From: Hydrangea macrophylla
Lineage: Eukaryota > Streptophyta > Magnoliopsida > Cornales > Hydrangeaceae
Reading direction: 5' to 3'
Length of the DNA stretch: 64,000 nt
Assembly (NCBI GenBank): GCA_033977485.1
Contig: CM066982.1
Span: 31,536,218 to 31,600,217, forward strand
The position numbers were made by a program, and so were the translations under genes. Positions within the stretch are counted from its first letter, which is position 1. Each line of letters begins with the position of its first letter. Below are positions 56,826-64,000 of the stretch, one piece after another. The notes under the pieces were generated by a model. The model did not search any database and was not told where the DNA came from. It saw only the letters and a program-made list of their open reading frames with translations.

Positions 56826-58538
56826 GTGGATAACACCAATACTGGTGTTAATAATCTTGAAATTGGTGGTCCTTCACATCAAGACCCACAAAGTAGTAAT
56901 ACTGGGAATCATGTGAATGATGAAAACCCAGAAATAGGAGTTGAAAATTTGAATCCAATTCCAAACAATGGAAATATTGGTTCAGGAGTTCAACATGACT
57001 TGGTGAATCAGTTGACACCAGTGTTCGATCGTTTGGGAAACATGATTCAGAATGTTAATGCTCTGATCACTTCCTTTAATAACAATATGCCACAATTTGC
57101 ACCAGCAATGGTGCCAAGTGGAAATCCTTGTGTGGTTCGACAGAATGAAAGATGTTATACTCATGGCTTATTTCAGCCAAATCCTATGATTCATGCAAAT
57201 GAGCCTCCTTTTAGGCCTAATTCACAAGAAAGCTTCTATATGCCAGTCCCTAATTCTACTCCTCCAATGTTTGAAGGAATATAAGGGTATCATATAGGAC
57301 ATGATCAAGATCACATATATAAACCAATAAATGTCGAAGAGCCTAGGCCAAGGAAAAATACAATAGGCCAAAATAGGAGAGTAAATAATAACCTATGTTC
57401 GAACCAGACCCTACTGGAATAGATGTGGGTCGAAGAAATGACAATCCTAGAAGGATGGATGATATCCCTCAACCACCTCTAATACCAACAATGAACCCTC
57501 CTATGGGTCAACTAGGTCATCAACAACCACCCAACATGGTTGAAAGAAATGACATAATTAATCTAATCCATGAAGTTTGTGGACCCATGGCCCGGGGGGT
57601 ACAAACTCTAGTATATAGGAAGCCTTATCCTGATTGGATTGATAGGGTCGAATTCCCTAGGGAATTTACATTCTCTACTTTTACTATGTTTGTTGGGGAT
57701 AGAAGTCAATCTACAGTTGAACATATAGCAAAGTTCATCAGTCAGTGTGCTGATGTAGGAAATACTGAATAGCTTAGACTTCGTCTATTTTCTAATTCAT
57801 TAACAGATACAGCAATCACATGGTTTATCAATTTGGCTCCTAATTCGATCCATAATTGGACACAAATGGAGGAATCTTTTCATACTCAATTTTTTCAGAC
57901 AGAACCTGAAGTTTCTATGGTTGATTTAGCCAGGCTTTGTCAAAAACCTAATGAAAAGGCTACTCAATTCATAAATAGGTTCAAGAGGGCTAGGACAAGT
58001 GTAAAATCATCTTGCCAGAACTTGAATTTGTTAAATTGGCTTAGAATGGCCTCGAATTTAGGCTTTGAAAGAAGTTTGATGCATTAGAATTTAGAGATCT
58101 CGTTGAATTAACTGCTCGAGTCTCCAGATATGAAGCCTTGTTAGAAGAAGAAAACGAAAGGAATGCTTCTTCATTAAAAACATATTATAAAGATCCTAAT
58201 TACAAGATAGATGCTACAGAAATTATAGGAAAGGAACCTTTCACATGCAAAAGTCTTATGAAGAAAAATATCTCTGCTGAAGCATATAATCTAAAGGATC
58301 CTTCAAAAAATATTCAATCGATGTTTATAAACTTGATGAAATTTTTTATCATTTGTTAGAAGGAAAAATAATCAAGTTGTCTGATGAGACAAGATTACCT
58401 TCTAGTGATGAATTAAAAGGTAAAAAGTATTGCAAGTGGCATAATTCCTGGACTCATTCGACTAACATGTGCACTATTTTTCGAGACAGGATCCAAGACT
58501 TGTTCAAGAAAGGGAAGTTGAAATTCTCTGAAAAATAG
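56826..58538 (+). pseudogene. Degenerate Ty3/gypsy gag
   Basis: The N-terminus is Asn/Pro-rich and lacks an in-frame ATG. Then come KPYPDWIDRVEFPREF, STVEHIAKFISQCADVGNTE (57605-57770), LFSNSLTDTAITWFINLAPN, NWTQMEESFHTQFFQTEPEV and FINRFKRART. The end has KKYCKWHNSWTHSTNMC (58420-58475), the cysteine/histidine motif of this group. The parts lie in different frames, so at least three frameshifts and several stops are present. Continues into 58539. Confidence 0.87.
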
Positions 58539-59564
58539 ATGGGGATTGACGAAGATCCATTCCCAACAGTACAAGAGGTATCTATCAATGTTCATAACAT
58601 TTCCCTCGAAACTCTTATTAAGGATAGGGAAAACACAAAGGAAGAGGATCAAAAGAAAAGGCTCGAAGAAATGGCAAAAAAGAATCTTGAATCTCCTACC
58701 TTTAACCAAGAATATGCAAAAAATTTATGCATCGGTTGTGGAAAAAGGTATGCCGAGATCTTTGATGAAAGGGCTGAGGCTAAAATAGGCAGGAAGAACA
58801 AACAACCTTCATTCGAACAGAAGAGGATGAATACTTCACGTGAATCTCCACTTCAGTCAATCATGAATGCTGGGAGAGGACAGTGTAAGGAACCAATTTA
58901 TCAAGCTTCGATGTACACTGAACCATCAACAGCAAGGTATGCTCCAAGACTAATGGCTAGTTTCAGAGCCAACTTTTCGAGGAATGTTTATGCTGGACAT
59001 TTTGTTCGACCATCAAGGAACATGAAGTATGTGAGACCAAGCATATCTTATGCATCAAAGAAAAATCATATAGTGCAAATAGAAAAACAGGCCCAGTTCA
59101 TACCATCAAAATTAGTACCAGCCAATGTGGTACAAGCTGAGATGAGCATGGCAACTTCGAAATCATCACCAAAATTGCTTAAACGGGGTACCAAATTGGT
59201 TTGTCATGAAGATGATAGGATCAAAACTATGATGGATCAACAAGGGTCTCAAAACAAGAATAAGATGATCAAATCTCCACAGGTTGAGGAGAACACATGG
59301 CGTGTGCTTCAACATCCTAAAGAAAAGAACCAAAAGATGCTTCCTTTGATAAATAGGACTCAACAAAGAAGACTTCAGAGGAAATGTATCATGTGGAAAG
59401 AATTTTCCAACATGCAAGCTCAAAGCCAAGAATTGGAAAGTAGGATTGAGAAAGATGCTAATAGCATTTCGAAGCCCAATCCTAGATTCGAGCTTAATAT
59501 TAAGGCAGACAATGATACTATGTCTGAGGAGAGTATCATAAAAGCCAAAGTTTTAGAGTTATAA
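58539..59564 (+). pseudogene. Ty3/gypsy gag-protease linker ORF (341 codons)
   Basis: In the same frame as the gag tail, separated from it only by a TAG at 58536-58538. Lys/Glu-rich, with no catalytic motif visible. It contains LCIGCGKRYAEIFDE and an Arg/Ser-rich middle. In related elements this stretch links gag to the protease. Ends at TAA, with the protease domain seven bases on in the same frame. Confidence 0.7.
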
Positions 59565-59570
59565 AAAGTC

Positions 59571-60113
59571 ATGAGTGTTGATGGAGGAGATGAAGAAATG
59601 ACAGCAATAGAATCCCAGATTTTGGTAAATAATGAGAGTGAACACAATGGTGAAATTTCTAAGAACAAGAATATACATATTCAGTTTGGCACATTTCCAA
59701 AACAAATGGAAATCAACACTGCCACTTTCACATTACCAAAGGTCTTTGAAGCAAAAGAAGATCAACATTTGGGTGAAGAAGTGGAAATGGAAGCATCTAC
59801 TGAATATGTTTCTGAGGTAAATTTTCCTACATTCATTTTTACTGATTGTAATCTTGTTTATTCATTTGAAGAACCATCACTAGAAATGACCAAGCACCTT
59901 AAACCATTATATATAAGAGCTTGTTTAAATGGGGTTCTTTTAAATAAAATTTTGGTTGATAATGGTGCTGCTATTAATATTATTCCTTTGAGTACCCTGA
60001 AGAAAATTAATAAACAAGGTTCAAAATTAATACAGACTCCCATTATGATATCAGGTTTTACTAGTGATAAAAAAGATATCAAGGAAGTGATTGTTAGCCT
60101 TGAAATTATTTAA
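59571..60113 (+). pseudogene. Ty3/gypsy aspartic protease remnant
   Basis: 180 codons. The retropepsin-like motif ILVDNGAAINIIPLSTLKKI (59950-60010) has Asp-Asn-Gly where many plant Ty3 proteases have Asp-Gly-Gly or Asp-Thr-Gly. It is preceded by the conserved KPLYIRACLNGVLLNKILVD. Reading ends 23 bp before a copia LTR, so RT and beyond are displaced or lost outside the window. The intact enzyme cleaves the polyprotein. Confidence 0.82.
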
Positions 60114-60118
60114 GGCAT

Positions 60119-60137
60119 TATTTTTTTTTTTTTTTTT
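60119..60137. repeat. Poly-T run at the copia insertion border
   Basis: About 19 T immediately before the LTR start; the exact border with the TG terminus is ambiguous. Confidence 0.8.
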
Positions 60138-60724
60138 GATGATTACAAATCTAATGATAATTGCATACTTTTATTGGTTCTATTTCAATCAATTATCATG
60201 TCATTTTCGTTATGCTAATCTCTTGATTCATGTACTTAAATGTTCTAACTTTGTTTAAGATCATAAGATAGCATGTGGTGAAGTCCAAGAGTGATGGAGC
60301 TCAACAAGGATCAAGCATGAAGACTTGAAGATTTTTCATCCTTGGTTGAAGACTAGGATTTACTTGTAAGCTTTTTTATCAATCACTCATAGGGGCTCAA
60401 GTAAACTTTAGTTGGACTTTAGGATCCTTGCTCTTACACTTTAAAATACTCTCAAGGACCTAAACATACTTAGATCACTCAATTAAATTCATTTCACAAA
60501 AGTTTTCAAGTGGCTAAGTCAAAATCAAGAACCCTTTGCAGATGGGTCAAATTTAAAGCCAAACCTGATCTAATTGGTATGGAACTAGATGTTGAGTGTT
60601 ATATGGTTGGAAAGGTATTTGAATCTAATTTCCAAATCTTTAAACGGATTGCAAATACGAGTTTTGTAGAGGGAGTTATGGCCGTTTTAATGAAGAGGTG
60701 TCAGTCTGCCAAAAACCAGCAGAA

Positions 60725-60895
60725 ACCAGTCGACTGATTTTTGAAGGGTCCAGTCGACCGGAGGTCATATCCAGTCGACCGGAGGTACTGTTCCAGTCAA
60801 CTGGATTGTAAAAAAGTCGACTATTTTTAGTTTTTGAAATGTAAACACTGCTACAAATTTTCCAGTAGACTGGGACATTTTTTTAGTTGACTGGA
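60725..60895. repeat. Cluster of CCAGTCGAC(T/C)GG motifs in the copia LTR
   Basis: Seven variants near 60727, 60751, 60771, 60792, 60814, 60861 and 60884, mostly palindromic around GTCGAC, just upstream of the TATA box. Confidence 0.75.
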
Positions 60896-60998
60896 TTGCG
60901 TTGAAACACCTAATGGCTAGTTTTCTAAACTTTCTAAAAATTGCTTTTACACCCCCCCCCCCCCCAAACACCCCCAACGGTCATTTATATTGAAAAGC

Positions 60999-61006
60999 TA
61001 TATATA
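60999..61006 (+). promoter_or_regulatory. Copia LTR TATA box
   Basis: TATATATA in AGCTATATATAGGGG, about 860 bp into the LTR. Confidence 0.6.
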
Positions 61007-61578
61007 GGGGTGATTTTAAAGGTTGGGCAAAAAAGGAAAATCATTCAAACAACTTGTTTAATCATCATTCACAATTGAGCCTTAGTTTGAGTGAAAAATC
61101 AATTTGTTCTTCATTTCAATTGTAATTCTTGAGAGAGCAAATTGTAGTGAGCTTTCATTTGTATTATCTACTCACTAAGAAGTTGTTTTGTGAGCTATCA
61201 TTGTATTATCCACTATAGAGAGAGAGTTATCATTTGTACCCAATTTATTTGTAAAGAGTGAGGGTTAGTAACCCTTGTGTGCAAAGAAGAGGTGTTCTTC
61301 TTTGGAAGAGATTGAAGGCTCTTGTAATGGTCTGATCTATACCCGTGAAGTAGGTCGGATTAAAGGAATCCTCAAGAGGTGTCCTTGAGGGTGGACGTAG
61401 GCCGCGGTGTGCGGATTGTCGAACCACTTGATAACTCGGTTTGCAAGTGTCTCTTTCCTTATCTCTTTACTTTATTATTTGTGATTGTGTTTAATTTGCA
61501 ATTAAGTTTTAAAAAGGTTTATTTCCGCTAAAACCTTATTCACTCCCCCTCTAAGGTTTCCATATTTGGGCCAACAAT

Positions 61579-61590
61579 TGGTATCAGAGC
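61579..61590 (+). other. Primer binding site, tRNA-Met type
   Basis: TGGTATCAGAGC two bases after the LTR; standard for Ty1/copia. Confidence 0.92.
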
Positions 61591-61640
61591 TTCGGCTCTT
61601 CTTTTTCAAAAGTTTTTGAAAAATTTGAGTTAAGATCCAA

Positions 61641-62545
61641 ATGGAAACCAACATTTCTCGCATCTCTTATAGTGAAGGTCAATCGGCAAATAGACCACCT
61701 TGTTTTAATGGATCAAATTATACTTAATGGAAAAATAGAATGAGAATCTATATGATTTCTCAAGATTTTGATTCATGGCAAATAGTGGTCAAAGGCCCTC
61801 ATCTTCCAACAAAAATTTTAAATGATATTTCTATTTTAAAAATGGAAGATGAGTATAATGATGCCGATAAGAAGCTCATAAAATTGAATGCTATGGCAAT
61901 GAATTTAATATATTGCGGCTTAGACCCAATGAATACAATAGAATTTCATCTTGCGAATCCGTAAAAGAAATTTGGGATAAACTTGAAGTGACTTATGAGG
62001 GAACAAGCCAAGTCAAAAAGTCAAAAAGTCAAAAAGTTATAAATTAATTTGCTTGTTCAATCTTATGACATGTTCAAAATGTTGCCTTTTGAGTCTATTG
62101 GTGATATGTCTACCCGTTTTACAACTATCATCAATAGCTTGAAAAATCTTGGTAAAGTTTATGCTAATGAAGAAATTATTGAGAAAATTCTTAGGGCTTT
62201 ACCAAAGCAATGGCAACCGAAGGTCACGGCTATCCGGGAAGCGAAAGATTTGACAAACTTATCAATTGAACAACTCATGGGATCTCTCATTACCCATGAA
62301 ATGGAGTTAGTCGTGCTTGTCAAAGAAGACAAGAAAAAGGAGATCAAAAGAGGAGACATTGCCTTGAAGTCCTCAAGCTCAAAGAAAAAGGAAAAAGATC
62401 ATGAGAGTGATGAGAATAAGGAAATGACTTTGATCACCCAAAAATTCACAAAGTTTCTAAAGAAAGAAAAATTGGGAAAGAAGCTTCCTAAAGATGAACA
62501 TAAGAAGAAGGCAATGAAGGCCACTCAAAGTTGCTCCAAAAAGTG
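61641..62545 (+). pseudogene. Degenerate copia gag (UBN2-type)
   Basis: ATG at 61641, METNISRISYSEGQSANRPP then FNGSNYT, a stop, and WKNRMRIYMISQDFDSWQIV. The UBN2 part has MFKMLPFESIGDMSTRFTTI, IINSLKNLGKVYANEEIIEK, ILRALPKQWQPKVTAIREAK and LSIEQLMGSLITHEMEL (62076-62310), followed by a Lys-rich tail. A frameshift near 61960 and three tandem copies of CAAAAAGT at 62010-62037 disturb the frame. Intact gag packages element RNA. Confidence 0.88.
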
Positions 62546-62595
62546 AATCATCGAACGACAACTCAAATGAAGATAAGATTGTCAATCTTTGCCTC

Positions 62596-62871
62596 ATGGT
62601 AATTGACAATGGGGTAACCTCTACTTCTTGCTCTTTCAATGACTCTAATGATTTTATTGAACTTCAAAATATTGAGTCAAGTTCTATGGAAATAAAAGTT
62701 CAAGAAGGTTATTGCATTAGTACTCCTCCATTGTTGAAAGATCATAAGTATTATTATTGGAAGAGGAGAATAGAAATTTATTTGATATCACTTGACATAA
62801 ACCTTTGGAACATTGTCAAAAATGGCTTTTCTCTGAAACCAAAGATTGAATGGAATGAAAGTGATCAATAA
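62596..62871 (+). pseudogene. Second copia gag N-terminal fragment inserted in the first
   Basis: After a stretch continuing the first gag's tail (about 62580-62665), a new gag start-like segment appears: STPPLLKDHKYYYWKRRIEI, YLISLDINLWNIVKNG (about 62719-62825). This is the usual N-terminal part of a copia gag, as at 61690-61790, so the region holds two partial gags. Reading degrades after 62871, though motifs such as LRAMKILYNSLDDIS follow in another frame. Confidence 0.7.
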
Positions 62872-63060
62872 CTTTCTATTGAATCTTAGAGCCATGAAAA
62901 TTCTATATAATTCTTTAGATGATATTTCATAAAATAGAATTCGTTCATGCTCTAGTGCAAATGAAATTTGGTTATGTTCAAAAAAATTTCATGTTACAAC
63001 TAACCAAACTTGTGAAGAGGAAAAAGTGTGTATTTTTGCAAATGAAGATGAAAAGAATGA

Positions 63061-63815
63061 GAAAATGGCATAAGGGGCTACTTGGGATGATGACGACTCA
63101 TCCGATGATGACTCATGTGACCAAGAAGGTGTACAAGAGAATTTGGTAAACTCTAACCCTACCTCTACTATTGAATCTCCTAACTATAATGAGCTTCAAT
63201 ATACTTTTGAGGAGTTACATGAGGAATTAGAGAATTTGGGAATCAAATATATAACTCTTAAAAAGAATTTTTCCAAACTTTCAAATGAGTTAAATATTTT
63301 GAAATCCCAAAATGAATCTTTGAAGATTGAAAATGAAAAATATGTTTCAAGAGCACAATCTTCAAATGAGATTGAAAAAGAAAATTTGGAGTTGAAAAAG
63401 CAATTAGATGATTTAAAAACTCAAAATGATATTTTGAGAAAAGAAAAGTTTGTTTCAACCAATCAACCTTCTAGTGAATTTATTGAAACAGAAAAGGTTA
63501 AATTGAGAAAGGAAGTGGATGATTTGACAAAAACTTTGGCAAAATTCAGACAAGGTGAACAAAATTTAAATATGCTTTTGGGAAAGCAAAAATGTGTTTT
63601 TGACAAAGCCAGTTTGGGTTTTAATCCCACATACAAGGAAAAGAAGTACAAAAGCTTCTTTGTAAAGTCCACATCCTCCACTTCAAATTCTCAAAATTCT
63701 CACAAGAATTTCTTTGTTAAGGAATCAATCTCAAATGAGACCCTTCTCCATGTAACTTGTCATTATTGCATGAAAAAAGGGGCATGTTAATTATAAATGT
63801 TCATTTCAAAAGAAA
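63061..63815 (+). pseudogene. Copia gag C-terminal part with coiled coil and zinc knuckle
   Basis: An acidic stretch (DDDDSSDDDSCDQEG, 63088-63130) leads into a 215-codon open frame (63143-63790). Heptad-like Leu/Lys/Glu text such as ENLELKKQLDDLKTQNDILR suggests a coiled coil. The knuckle CHYCMKKG...HVNYKC (63758-63801) is split by one extra G in a run near 63780, which shifts the frame into a stop; without the shift the spacing is CX2CX4HX4C. It is the RNA-binding end of the copia gag. Confidence 0.82.
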
Positions 63816-64000
63816 ATTTACATGATTTGGGTTGTGAAGGGATCCTCTCCTACCTCCTTGGTAAATGTTGCATCCAAGAGGTGTTTGGACAATGGTTAAA
63901 TCTCTCACATTCAGTCTAGTAGGAGTAGGTTAGATTAATTTGTGTTGATTTTTCTCTTGATAGAATGCTAATCATGCTTTAGTTTATCATATTATCTTGT
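63816..64000 (+). other. Copia internal region, unassigned to window end
   Basis: No clear gene. WVVKGSSPTSLVN-like text just after the knuckle fits the usual linker toward the protease, then the similarity is lost at about 63880. Confidence 0.45.

Larger units (their letters stand above)
60137..61576 (+). repeat. 5' LTR of the copia element (~1.44 kb)
   Basis: TGATGATTACAAATC ... GGGCCAACA, followed by the primer site. It includes a cluster of CCAGTCGACTGG-type motifs (60725-60895), TATATATA at 60999-61006, and a typical leader ending CACTCCCCCTCTAAGGTTTC. Confidence 0.85.
60137..64000 (+). mobile_element. Ty1/copia element, 5' part, runs off the window
   Basis: LTR 60137-61576, Met-type primer site, copia-type gag and zinc knuckle; protease, integrase and RT would lie beyond the window. 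It is inserted in or just after the Ty3/gypsy protease region. All gag frames are interrupted, so this copy is defective. Confidence 0.85.

Noticed and set aside
1..64000. Search by eye for rRNA, tRNA genes, self-cleaving ribozymes and long conserved host exons
   Set aside because: Only tRNA-complementary primer sites were found; nothing else reached a supportable level.

Overview
This is a plant nuclear genome window, most likely from a repeat-rich angiosperm; the species cannot be named from the sequence. It is AT-rich and built almost entirely of retrotransposons. It carries Ty3/gypsy elements of several lineages, a Ty1/copia element, a plant L1-type LINE, a Mutator-like MITE, and tRNA-type primer binding sites typical of plants. 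No ordinary housekeeping gene, rRNA or tRNA was found. The only clearly intact spliced coding gene is a plant-mobile-domain (PMD) gene on the minus strand at 1-1623, running off the left edge. It lies inside what looks like the 3' part of an Ogre/Tat-like retroelement.
Layout. 1-6411: antisense PMD gene, two tandem-repeat tracts, polypurine tract and 3' LTR of an Ogre/Tat-like element. 6412-9396: minus-strand Ty3/gypsy gag-protease-RT-RNase H fragment with many stops. 9397-~10600: second Ogre-like LTR fragment. ~10610-11604: 3' end and start of the 3' LTR of an old Athila/Tat-like element. That LTR is split by a LINE and resumes at 51226-52307. 11605-51225: the LINE, itself opened by three large insertions. 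These are a very young complete LTR element (11735-18790, minus, 1622-bp LTRs differing at only two places I can see, 5-bp target duplication), a gag-only Ty3/gypsy element (19428-23281), and a giant Ogre-like gag-only element (23682-48447). The 3' LTR of the giant element is in turn split by a gag-only chromovirus-like element (35164-45594), whose 3' LTR carries a 171-bp MITE (43108-43278). This gives a nest five levels deep. 52308-~54780: minus-strand Ogre-like LTR, polypurine tract and tandem repeats. 56209-60113: Ty3/gypsy LTR, gag and protease remnant. 60137-64000: Ty1/copia LTR and a gag region that appears to hold two gag fragments, running off the right edge.
How it works together. Four LTR elements here keep LTRs, primer site, polypurine tract and a gag or gag-position ORF but have no pol, so they would depend on enzymes supplied in trans. 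Most reading frames are broken by stops or frameshifts, many of them G:C to A:T changes. The exceptions are the PMD gene and the 568-residue ORF of the young element. Lineage names (Ogre/Tat, Athila, chromovirus) are inferred from primer sites, gag motifs, LTR termini and layout, not from a database search.
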